This document shows positions 11,601 to 22,579 of a stretch of DNA of 64,000 bases, piece by piece. Source of the stretch: Gautieria morchelliformis (lineage: Eukaryota; Basidiomycota; Agaricomycetes; Gomphales; Gomphaceae); NCBI GenBank assembly GCA_015179125.1, contig WHVA01000340.1:62001-126000 (forward strand), read 5' to 3'. Under the pieces are notes generated by a model. The model made no database searches and was not told where the DNA came from. It worked only from the letters and a program-made list of their open reading frames with translations. The translations under genes and the position numbers were made by a program. Within the stretch, counting starts at the first letter, position 1. Each line of letters starts with the position of its first letter.

Positions 11601-14600
11601 GTCATGAACATGATTGATGCGGGCATCGCCAAGATTGCTGAGGTGCGAACAAAGAGCGGGTATCCATCTTGGATCCGTTCGAGGATATTCACAGGTAAAG
11701 GTGTTTCGTAAGGCAGCCAGTCTCGTAGACGCATCCGAAGGATCCTGTGAGTAGTTTTGCAGGTAGAAAGCCGCCGTAGAATCGGCACCTGGTGGTATCA
11801 CCGTGTCGCTATCAATATCCTATGAATATAACTTCAGCTCTCGTGACTAAATGAATGCAAGTAAACTGGCCTTCAATGGCTCCTGCGTCTCTGCATCGGC
11901 CAACCCAACTGTGAAAGCGGTAGGGAGTATACGTTCAGCCTCTGAGCCCGTAAGGACCCCAAATTCTCTGTAGTGTTAAATTAAATTTGAGCTTGTGTAC
12001 GATATAGCTTTGTAAAACGCACGATCTAAAGCCCCCCATCATTTGTCTACGTGAGGGAGTTAATGGAGGATGTCCACGCTTCAAGGTTAAAACAAACCTT
12101 AAGCTTAGCCATAAGGGTCTTCATCGTTGAAAGGAACACCCCTGCCCCTGGATGGGTGATGGGCTGAGAATACAAAACCTTTCTCAGTTGGTGAAACATC
12201 GAGTAGAACTTGTTGGACTCGATAACGGGCCACGGGATAATACTAATATGTCCCTTATGCAATCGAGTAATGAAGTTTGAGTCTTGCTCCTCCATCACAA
12301 TACGATGTAATTTTTCAGAGAACCTGTGACAGTTACTTCAGAACGCGAACATAGTGGCTAAGCCGACCTACTCTTTGACAATTTCCTTGCTGTCCGAGTC
12401 TATGACGTCCTACACAATGAACATTAGGGTGCATGTCATCTATCATCAAACCAACTTGCCTTGATATGATAGCCAACTGGCCTTGGAACAAGTCGGGTTC
12501 GAAGCAGGGTTGAGCACGAGTGAGGAGGATTGGAAGCTTTGGAATGACGTCGCGATGTCTCGTGACAAGACGAAATTGTTGCGGAAAAGGACCTGTGATA
12601 GTGCAACTATAGCACCAGTGATGACAGTATAGATAACACCCACCAGATTCGAAATTGCCACATTGAATAAAACGAGGAGTGTGTCTGACGATGGAATGCT
12701 TAACACTCATATTTTGTCTTGTCTCAAATAATGACAAACCTTCCTGAGACGAACGTTCAATAGAATCCATTCCTTCAAAGTCAAGGGAAACAACAAGAAA
12801 TTCATCGGTTGGGGTGACTAAATAACGCATTAGAGTAGATAGCTATTGAAACTAAAGCATGGACTTAACAAGACATCCGACATCCTTCGGTTGTCCGCAT
12901 TGCACTGCCCTCAAATGAACAATCGGTGAAGTGATTGCTAGATGTTCTTCAATTGTAATACGAAGATGACATAGGCGTGGATACTCACATCATGTACGAC
13001 TTTCCCACACTCTGTTGGCCCATAGATGAAATCACCTTCACCTTTTTGCCTCGGTAGTACGACTGGAGAAGGCCTTCATACCAACCAAACGAAATACCTT
13101 CCATCAATTGGTAAGCGTATACTCAAATGGATCAAATAATGACTGTCCACAGACTTTCAACAACTTGACTCAAATCTGCACCTAATAACGAGCGCTCGAG
13201 ATCTGGAGACCACACGCCATCTTTCAAGGGTATAAATCGGTTGTCGCGGGTTATACAGATCTGTATAGGAATTAAGCACAGAAGTTCGACCAGCCATTCT
13301 CCCGCATGAAATTCGGATAACGTTTGACACCCATCACGGGAAAGTGTATTAGGATCTGTGCCCGAGACAAAGCAGCCTAGTAGCACGCCTTCAGTAGGCT
13401 TACGAGTACTCGTTTCAAAAGAGGTGATCATGTCACGCCAATACGGCGCAAAGCGCTGGTGGAGGCTGCGATCCTCTGTGACAAACTGCAGCCAGGCTGT
13501 GGCGCGACTTCCAGGGCGAATGGTCGAGCGAGAGACTGCTGGGACCACGGGGAATCGAGTCCAAGATTCACGGTGACAATCTATCAGACTGTTGTGTTGC
13601 GTATAATTCTGGGTGCTTGTTTTATGCTTTTGTTTTTCCTCTTGCTGGCGGAACATGAACTCCGAGCTCTGTCGGGTAATTTGTAGCGATACCGACCGAA
13701 ACATATGGCGTGATGGTGAGAGCACCAGTGCATGGACCACATTTCGTTGAGCCAGTGACGTGATACCGAAGGAAGTTGGCTGGATATCAGGAAGATCGAC
13801 GACAAGACCTGCATTGGAGCCAAATGATGCCCAATGATATACCCTTGCGCGAAATCGCTCTTGGTCCCGCTCAACCGCAACTAGGCAGGCTCCATCGGGA
13901 GTGGAGAAAACTGCCAAGGGTTGTTGAATCAGATGCAGTGTGGCAGGTCTCCACTGCTGAGTCACGAAAGAATATATGCGACCTTCTCGATTGTCAACCA
14001 GAAATATTTCTTCTTGTCCGGAGACAAAACAAGCATCGGTGATCCGTAACGGCCCGTCATGCCACGAATAGAGCGACATCGGAGTTCCGCGTGCAGCCAA
14101 CGTAGAGAATTTCTCCATGAGACGATATATATGCAATCGACAAGCATTCTGGAATGCAGAAATGTTGGGATAAGCATCTCGCTCGAGGTGTTGACGAACA
14201 AGTACACTGACACTTCCATCTGACGATACAAGAACGAGTAAAGCACGTGCTTCGTCAACCGCGATCCTCACATCTGAGCCCAGCTTTGTGTGGCTGAACA
14301 CAGCTTTTGTGTGGTCAGCTTTGGTTACATTATTCAGGGCATCTATGTCGTCTAAAAAGACTTTTAGATTTCTGTTGTCGTCACTGACGATCAGAAGACA
14401 TCGGTTATTCTGAAACAGCTGAACATGGCTTAGCACCGTTTTGATCAGTCTGAAGTGCCATGATAACCTTTTGATGTTGACACGCACCAGATATGATGTC
14501 CCACCGGTAAAGAGAATTCGGGAGGATGTGTTCGAAACTGTGGGCGAGGGACGTAATCATATCCAGATTCGAGGCAAAGTTTCTGTTTGTCGTCTGTTGT

Positions 14601-16074
14601 CAAGCCTAGGAGGTGGACAGTATACTGCAGATGCGCTGGGGTCTGGATCTCTTCCTCCCAAAATACCTCATATTGTTTGTCTGCAGGATCTGTCAATGCA
14701 CAGACGCTAACCTAGCGTCAGGACGGACTCACTCCGGTCAGAACCACGAGATTTTGAAAGTTTGTTCAAGGTGATATCCATGCTGTGGTTGGATTTATCT
14801 CACGAGACACAGCAGCAGCATTACGTAAATAAAAACCTACGTGAAATCTAAGTCATACGAATCGTTGATCTCCTGAATGAGAGAAACACGGGAGGATATC
14901 TTCTCGTTGTCTGCTGTTATCCTGGGTTGCTGGCGTATTTGAGTCTGAATTTGATCCAGCTCGCTGCGGTGTAGCTCTGCATACACCTTCTGCACAACCC
15001 TGCCAATCTTCCGTTTCAGAATGCCAAGTATAATCTTGCCGATACGCAAGGCAGCGTCTAGCAAAAGTGGCTCTTCGTCGCACATGACCGGTACCCTCTG
15101 TATAAAGGTATCATCTGAGAGCATGTCCACCGAAGTGCTTCCTTGGCACGGCGGATGACATCTTTGGAACGGTCGACGAAAGGTTCTGCCAAAGTGTTGT
15201 AAATGGTGCCAAGCACATGTTTACTCTTTCCCTTGCTGTCCTCTAACAGCCAACTGGGAAACGCGGTGTGGAGAGCGTCGCTACTCATGATAGCGTCCAC
15301 GAGCCTTTGTTTCTCTAACTCCTCCCACTTGTCATGAGCCTCCAAAATGTGCGCGACAATTAAGAAGTTATCCTTGCGCCTTTTGTATTGCGACTCGTCC
15401 GGTAATTGATTGAGTTTCATGTTCTGTAGCCCTTTCTTCTGCATGGCATGAAGCTGTGGTGATATTTTACCAAGCGATCGTAATATTTCTGTGGGAAAGA
15501 TATCACAATGAAAACCGATAACAAGATATGGGCAAAGTCATTCACCCGTGGACGCATTGACCTCTTCTCGACCGAGATTCCATAGCGTATCACTAGCGAG
15601 GTCGCTTAAGCTGAACATAGATCTGAGGGGAGCTTAGACAGATAGTAACCCTCCGTTCTGCACACATACCCGTAGCAATCGGGAATATGCTGAATAGTAG
15701 TGTTTTCTAGCGCAACCTCGAGCAGACCCCGATGCTCGCTGAGTTTGGATTCCGTCTCAGCGAGCTTGACACTGTTAGCATCTGTGAATCTCAGATTCGA
15801 TGCATCATATTGTTGCTTCCACTTGGCTAGAGCAGGCAATCGTGAGTCCAAGCCAATGTCGAAGAGAATAACGAGAGCATCGTCATCCATTTCTTCTCCA
15901 AGGCGGATGTTCCTGTCTCTGTACAGTTGTTAGAAAGCGGATACCTGGAGGGCGGATGGTATGGTGACATGCGCTTACTCGAACAAAGAACTGAGGCGTA
16001 GTTCTGTCATCTTCTGGTGCGACTGAGAGATGTTGACTGTTCCTGGTTGATACTCAGCGGTCAGGAATGCTTGG
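8604..16074 (-). pseudogene. Giant GTPase / cysteine-rich / vWA-domain gene, 5' end removed by a LINE
   Basis: Reading from 16074 downwards, many exons with GT-AG introns encode one multidomain protein. Coding reaches the LINE poly(A) with no start codon, so the N-terminus is lost. An alpha-helical region (16070-14840) and a beta-rich region (14700-13200) come first. The GTPase domain has G-Q-Q-S-V-G-K-S at 13021-12998, T-T-E-G as possible G2, and D-F-E-G as possible G3. This set resembles large GTPases of the GBP/VLIG/RHD3 kind. Next come a region rich in C-G and H-x-C repeats (11400-9850) and a vWA domain whose MIDAS D-R-S-S-S-M lies at 9412-9395. The end is an R-L-A-E-T-F-L-G-F block, stop at 8604-8606. 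Single-base deletions seem to break the frame near 15140, 12495 and 12035; a further frame change near 14520 is unresolved. The 3' vWA part splices cleanly. I recall similar genes in Agaricomycetes, function unknown. Confidence 0.7.
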
Positions 16075-16098
16075 TTTTTTTTTTTTTTTTTTTTTTTT
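16075..16098 (-). other. Poly(A) tail of the LINE (24 T on the plus strand)
   Basis: An uninterrupted run of 24 T ends the LINE at its 3' side. It abuts coding sequence of the giant gene directly, which marks the insertion point of the LINE. A LINE 3'UTR of about 190 bp (16099-16289) separates it from the ORF2 stop. No clear target-site duplication partner was found near the other end. Confidence 0.8.
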
Positions 16099-16289
16099 AT
16101 AATCCAATTTTATGTCTTTTGGGGCAAGGCCCTATGTAAGACAAATTCTACAAAGCCCCGGTCTAAAATGTTATTCTGTCCGCCCTTTCTACCTCTATCT
16201 CCGCTTGCGCTCCGTGGGCGAGGCCCCGAGCTTGTCCATGCCTAGGTTGGCGAGGGGTTCATTCTTCGCTCTTTGTACTGCTCTTCCTT

Positions 16290-19200
16290 TCACTTCTTCG
16301 AACGCCTCCTGCTGTCCTCCCGTTGTGGCAGCGTTGTCAGCTCCCCATGCATTTTGGCGAACCTCTTAGTGTCCTGCACGTGCTTGAACAGATGCTTCAT
16401 CGCTTTCGGCTTGCCCATGACAGTTGCGGGCATCGTGGCTCCTCTTCGGAGCGCTTTCTGTAGCTCTTGTCGCTGTGTCTTGTACGCTGGGCATCTGAAC
16501 AGGTAGTGGTACACTGTCTCCTCCGCTTTGCCGCAGGCTGGGCACATAGGCGAGTCTGCCTTGCCTATTCTGTGCAGGTGTTTGTTCAGTGCCGCGTGTC
16601 CGGTTCTGAGTTGCACTAGGGCGCTGGCATGTCTGCGCGGTAGGTCTTGGCTGAGTCTGGAATAAGCTGTGGAGGGCATGGATCGGTCCATTTTGTGGGC
16701 AATGCGTGCTCGCAGGGATCGTGCAAATATCGCCTTAGCCTCTTGCCGTATAGCTTTTTGAAAGCGCTGCAGCTTTGCCGCCTTGCTCCTGGGCAGGGTT
16801 CCTCTGCACTCGATCGGTACAAACCTCTCCTCACTCGACTCCCCTCTCACCGCCCTTTTGGCCTCCTCGTTCGCCCTCTCGTTTCCTTCCACTCCCTCGT
16901 GCCCCGGCACCCACCTCATAACTACTTTCGCCCCTGGCTGCTGCTCGGTGACTCCCTGGATTTGTCTGTGCAATGCGTTTACTATGTATTGCGCCGAGAT
17001 CGCCTTCTCTTGTCTGGTGGTCTGCAAGGCCGCCTGGTTATCGGCCGCTATGACATACCTTAGCGCCCTCTCAGTGTTTAACAGCTTAGCTCCCATCGCT
17101 GCTCCCACCAGTTCAGGCTCGAACACCGTGTGCTCGTGTTCTGTTCCCAGGTACAGCCTGACCACCTGTCTTTCTACGCCCCCCCTGTATAACACCGCTG
17201 CTGCTCCTACTCCTCCTTCGATACACAACCTGTCTGTATATACCTTGACTTCCGCAGGATCTATCATGAGTTCGTCAATCGCCTGTTGCCTGTCTTTAGG
17301 TATACGTATCTGGAAAGACGGCCTCCACTTCGGCCCATGGACTACCATCTTGATTTTTTCCATTGCTTCTGGTTGGATATCGAAGGCGTGGAGTATTTCG
17401 TGTAGCGGCGATCGATGCCTCTTCACGTATCTCGCTGCTGCTCTGCGCGCTTTTGGTGTCAGAGGGTGGGTCGACGGTAGGCAAGCGATTCTTAGTGCCG
17501 CCTGGTGTACTATCTTCGCGACTAGTAGGGGGAAGGGGTATAGGTTGGCGTGAGCGTCCAGTATATCGTTCGCTGTCGTGCTCATAGCTCCTGTTATAGA
17601 GATCGCAGCCTGTCTCTGGACTCTAGCTAGCTTGTTTATGTTCCCCTTCGTCCCTTTGCTGTGCTTTGTGCCTGGAATGAGGAATATGTCAGCGGCGTAG
17701 AGCATTCTCGGGATTGCGACGGCCAGGTAGTATCTTCTCATGTACTTAGCTGTCACGCCTTTTGTCGGCTTCGCGAGCCTCCTGTACTGTGCGATGTACA
17801 TATCGCCCTTCTTGAGTGTGTAATTGACGTGCTCTTTGAAACGCAGTTCCTGGTCAATGATTACCCCCAGGAACTTGTGGGTGGCTACGGGCTTGATGAC
17901 CTGCTGTCCTATCATTATGGACGGCCTAGTTATCGGTCTGTTTTACTTGGGCTTTCCCGGGTCGCGCTCTCGCCTTCTGGTGAGTCCCATAAGCCCGAAC
18001 TTGTCCACCGTGAACATGCACTGGTGCTGTTTGGCCCAGTCGCTGGCTCCGTCGTTTCTGCACATGATGCCCTTTAACTTGTCAAAAGCCTCTTGTAGAT
18101 CTTTCCCTTCCGCTATCAGCGTGGTATCATCTACGAAACCGACGCAATCTTCCCTGTTCTTCCGTTTGACCATTTTGAGTAGATCTGCATTATAGAATTG
18201 GTATGCTATGGCTGAGATTGGGCATCCCTGGTCCATCCCTCGGCCTACAAGCCTGGCTGGGGCGCTGAAGTTGTCGAAACTTATTGTGGTCTCCCTGCCT
18301 TCCACTCTTCTTCGTATCCACTTGGTGTATTCTTGCGGTATTCCCCTGCGACGCATATTATGTGTCAGTCGGTCTAATACAACGCTGGGGAAAGCCCCCT
18401 TGATATCCAAGAACAACAGGCCGATTACCCTTCCCTTTCTCCAAGCATCCTTGGTTGCGGCAATGGTGTAGGGGAGAGCGTCAGTGGTGGTGCGTCCCGG
18501 CCTGCAGCCAAAATGGTTCTCTGGGAGCAGGTGGTGCCGTTCTGTCATTTTGACGATATCTTCAGCTACGCAGGCTGAGAGGACTTTCCCTAATGTATCT
18601 AGCAAGGCTATGGGGCGGTATGACCCTGGCAGCGTGTAGTTGCTTTTTCCTGGCTTGCGAAGCACTCGGGTGACTGAGTTTCTCCATTCTGCTGGGTAGA
18701 TGTCGAGCTCAAACGTGGCACGATATAGCGGTCCTATATAAGGTAGCAGCGTGTCAACGCACTGTTTTATTAACACGTTGGGAATACCGTTCACCCTGGG
18801 GGCCTTAAATGGATTGAGCCTTTCTACCGCTCTCTTTATCTGTTCGTCTGTTATCGGTGCGTAGTCAAAAGCTGGCTGTGGGTATTGATAGCCCTCCTGT
18901 ACTGCCTCAGCGTCCGCTCTCGTCTCTGGGAAAAACGTGCTGAAGAGCATGTCCGCCTTCTGCTCGTTTCTGTCTGCCACCCATTTGGACCCATCTTCCC
19001 TTTTGTCTGTGAGGGTTGGTATGCGTGTCCGCGCTCCGTCGGTTTGGTCTGCTGAGGCGTATTTGTGAGCCGTCCACACCGTCTTCTGACCCACCTCCTC
19101 CAGGAACGCTTCCCAGTGATGCTGCTTCGCTTTTTCTACCTTGCTCACGTATTGGCTCCTCGCTCTTCTATAGTCCTCATGTACCCTGTCTGCTGGGTCG

Positions 19201-20255
19201 TGTCGCTTGGAGTACGCTTTCCTTCCCGCCCTCCTAGCATCCGCCCTGGCTTTGGTCAGTTCCAGCGACCACCAGCGTTTCATGTATGGAGATGACTTAG
19301 TTTTGGGCACTAGTTCCTCTACCGTCTCCAATATGACTCCCGTGAGCGTCTCAAGGCTTCTTTGGAAGTGCACCTTGTCCCCTGGTGTTGGGTCGCTGAT
19401 CCTATTTTTCAGGCACGCCTCGAGCTCCTTGTTGAACTCCTTCCAGTCGGTCTGTCTAAAATTGGATTTGGGAGCAAACTCGACCCTTCTGAGTGAGATG
19501 TCTATCGTCATGTCGACCGGGAAGTGGTCGCTTCTGGCTGGTCGGTCTTCTGGAACTGTCATGCAGCTGATGATTTGTTCTAGCATTTCTGTGGAGATAA
19601 ACACATTGTCAGTTCGCATGTAGTTCCCAGTAGTCATGGCTCTTAGCGTTGGTATTTCTTTCGGCAAAGCCATCTGCATGTCGTGGTCTGCGATCGCGTT
19701 TAGTAGCAGCTGCGCTTCGTCTAGATTGTTGCGGGTAAACAGGTGTGAGTTTCTGTTCTCGTCCCACATCGGGTGATGCCGGTTGAAGTCGCCCAACCAT
19801 ATGCTCCCACATATGTCATCGCTCTGCCCCTGTCCTTCTTTCTCCATGTTTCATATATGTCTCTGTAAATCTCTTATGCTGTCAGAGTGGGTACAGTCAC
19901 AATATATGTTGTATATTAGCACATTACTGGCGCTGGTTCTTATCCTAACTGCTGTGATGTCTGGCGTTCCTATGTCCACGGCCGCCCAATCGTTTGTGAT
20001 CGTATCCTTGTTGATGAGTATCATGGACCTCATTCGTTTGGCCCTGTCCTTGAAATGCGTGTTGGGGTATATCATGTACCAGTGCGAGGTAGCCCTGGAA
20101 TTTCCAAGAAAGTCAATGTACGGCTCTTGTATCGCTATTATATCATATTTGCTGGGGTGGCACTTAGCTAGGAGGTCTGTGGTCGCTGTGAGCGACTTGT
20201 TTACGTTCTGTTGTCTGACCCGCAAGTATTTTCTGAGTGTGTCATCTTCACTCAT
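16290..20255 (-). pseudogene. LINE copy A ORF2: endonuclease, reverse transcriptase, RNase H
   Basis: One frame runs 1322 codons from ATG at 20255 to the stop at 16290, broken only by TGA at 19853-19851 and TAA at 17945-17943. Domains in order: APE-type endonuclease (Q-Q-N-V-N-K-S, Q-E-P-Y-I, W-L-G-D-F-N-R-H-H-P), reverse transcriptase (F-L-D-I-K-G-A-F-P-S, D-Q-G-C-P-I-S, F-V-D-D-T-T), RNase H (Y-T-D, A-D-N-Q-A-A, W-V-P-G-H-E-G), and a C-terminal C-P-A-C...H...C knuckle. In RNase H, Y-T-D is followed by R-L where copy C has G-S, two transition-type changes. This layout fits the Tad1/I group of LINEs, which nick the target and prime cDNA there (established). The start overlaps the ORF1 stop as ATGA. 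Confidence 0.9.
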
Positions 20256-21925
20256 CCCCGATATAAGTCCGCGTCGTTGTCCTCTCGCTGTTGTCCTTCT
20301 GGTGGCTCTCCCCCTATGCCGTACTCATCCAAGCGTGCCTGTCGTCCCTCTCCACTTGCCCAGCCGGCGTCGCGATGTCCTCTTGGCGGGTTGCCTCCTC
20401 TGTTTCCCTCACGCTGCCCCCTCCCCCCTCTAACTACATTCCACTCCCCGTATTGTTGTTAGCAACTAGGGGCTATGGCAGGGAAGGTTCGGTAGAGTTC
20501 TTAGAAAGCTAGAATCAAATATACTCTCTCAGTGAATTTATTGTCACTGATATATTAATACAATACCTAGAATCAAATATACTACATGATTTTCAGTCAA
20601 CATGCTATGTAAATATGAAAGATACTACTCGCCTCTCTCAGTGAATTTATTGTCACTGAGAGAGGAGTGTAATCCTGTCTCAGAAGGCATATACTTGCAC
20701 CCGGCCCTTTAGCGCCCAAGGGCTCGCGCGTCGAAGTCATTTCAAACTCCGCTGGGTGCAGCCGCCTGTGAAAATAGAAATAACAGAATGGAATGGAGAG
20801 ATAGGGAGTGGCTAGAAAATTTCGAAAATAAGCAGGGGAGTGGATGCATGGTACAAGAACAGTATGAGAAAATATTGAAACACCACACAATAAATTGAAT
20901 ATATTATGCTTGATTTTGGTGCAGGAGCATAAATGCACCCAACAATTGTTGCATTTCTGCATTCTGTCTCCTGATTGCGTCTTGCTTGTTGAATTTCCTA
21001 AGGAGCTCACCCGCGTCTTCGAACTGCCTCCCATCTCCTTGCTGCTCCCAGGTCCAGGGGCTGTCTCCAGGGAAATATTTGTATGTATGTTCCGCGTCTG
21101 TTCTTTCTATCACTTGGCATGCCACTTTGAACGCAGGACAAGTCCGGTCCCAGGATGCGTGCCCATGTTCATCGCAGTTCACGCACTTGAACTTGCTCAG
21201 GTCTGTTTCCTCGCATTGCGCTGTCCTGTGGGGTTTGCCACATGTGCCGCACTTCTCCATCTCCGTGCACTCGGCAGCCATGTGCCTGGCATTGTGCTTC
21301 TGACATTTCAGGCACCGTCGGGGTTCCTTTTTCATTCTCCTCGCCCAGGTACGCTTGCCCGCTATTATCATTCCGTCTCTGATACTCTGATACTCTGATT
21401 TGCTGCCTCTGTGGTCGCGAACTTCGCTATGATATGCGCCAACCTTTGTCCCTCTGTTCTCCAGTGTACCGGTTTGATCCATTTTGTTGATATGAGAGTG
21501 TTGTCCGGCAGCATCGAGTCGCACTCGATCTTTCGAAGTTGGGCGAGGGCATCTGGTGCATGGGTGAGCGGCACGTACTCTACTATGACTGATACCGCCC
21601 TGTCTTTGATGACCGCCGTCCCGCTGAACTTCTCTAGAAATTCCCCTTTGTGAGCTTGTATCCACGTCGCCGCGTCTGCCGTGCACAGCTCAAAGACTAT
21701 CCCTCCGTTGGCTAGTTTCTTGGCCCCCATGAAACACACCCCGTTGTTGTCATCCGTCCGATCGAGCTGGCCTGCGGCTTCGTTGGCTTTCGCCACGAGT
21801 TCCTGTTCCGAGAGAGTAGCAAGTGCATTTTGTTCGGCTCTCGGGTCGTTGTCGATCAGGATCTGACGTTGAGGTGCTTTTGCCCTGGCCAGGTTGTTGG
21901 GGTGTGATAGTGGGACAGTGCCCCT
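20252..21925 (-). pseudogene. LINE copy A ORF1 (5' truncated, interrupted by a solo LTR)
   Basis: ORF1 of the LINE encodes an RNA-binding gag-like protein with three zinc knuckles: C-L-K-C...C, C-G-T-C-G-K-P-H...C and C-V-N-C-D-E-H-G-H...C (about 21310-21130). An 8-bp tandem duplication at 21388-21403 shifts the frame. The solo LTR at 20457-20944 splits the C-terminal part; removing it with one ATTGT duplication restores the frame to the stop at 20252. The first third of the protein is missing: at about 21925 the frame continues without a stop into endonuclease sequence of another LINE copy. Confidence 0.8.
20457..20944 (-). mobile_element. Solo LTR of the Copia family (TSD ATTGT)
   Basis: This 488-bp LTR has TG...CA ends and is flanked by ATTGT at 20452-20456 and 20945-20949. 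It is clearly homologous to the LTRs of the complete Copia element at 38462-43764 and carries the family's perfect 13-bp hairpin at 20632-20665. LTR-LTR recombination is the usual way a solo LTR arises (established). It lies inside LINE ORF1, so it inserted after the LINE. Confidence 0.9.
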
Positions 21926-22566
21926 CATTGCTTTGAGTGTGGGGACGCCCTTAGGCAGTACCATATGCATTCCGTGCTCCGATATCGCATCCAGCAGGAC
22001 CTGTGCTTCATCCAAGTTGGCTCTGGTGAAGAGGTGCAAGTTTCGTAGTTCGTCCCACATCGGATGATGCCTATTGAAGTCTCCTAACCACATCACTTCT
22101 TCTATCTCCTGTCCTTGCACCCCTTCTTGTGTCGCCTTTCTCTGCATGTATTGTCGTGTAGCTCTTATACTATCAGACTGTGCGCAGTCAGCGTATATGT
22201 TCATGATCAGCACGTTACCTATGCATGTTTTCAGCTTTATTGCCGTGACGTCTGGCGGCCCTAACTCCTCTGCCCCCATGTGCTTGTGGCTATTCTCTTG
22301 GTCACTAGGAGCATCGACCTTGTCCTCTTTCCCTTGTCCTGGAAGTGCATTTTCGGGTACACCGAGTACCAATTTGGCGTGGCTCTAGAGTTTCCCAAAG
22401 AGTCAATGTATGGTTCTTGAACTGCGAGGATGTCATAGCGGTCAGGTGGGCACTTAGCTAGCATTTCGACCGTTGCCATTAGTGATTTGTTCACATTCTG
22501 CTGTCTGATTCTCAAGTTTTTTTCTGTTGGTTTGTTGTGTTCATCCTTGGAGCACGCTGTTGTCAC
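21926..22566 (-). pseudogene. LINE copy B ORF2, endonuclease N-terminal fragment
   Basis: The frame encodes the first half of the LINE endonuclease (Q-Q-N-V-N-K-S, Q-E-P-Y-I, W-L-G-D-F-N-R-H-H-P), about 65-70% like copy A by eye. A frameshift lies near 22265. At about 21926 the sequence stops being endonuclease and becomes ORF1 of copy A in the same frame. The reverse transcriptase and everything 3' of it is absent for this copy. Confidence 0.85.
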
Positions 22567-22579
22567 CGACAGTTTGCTG

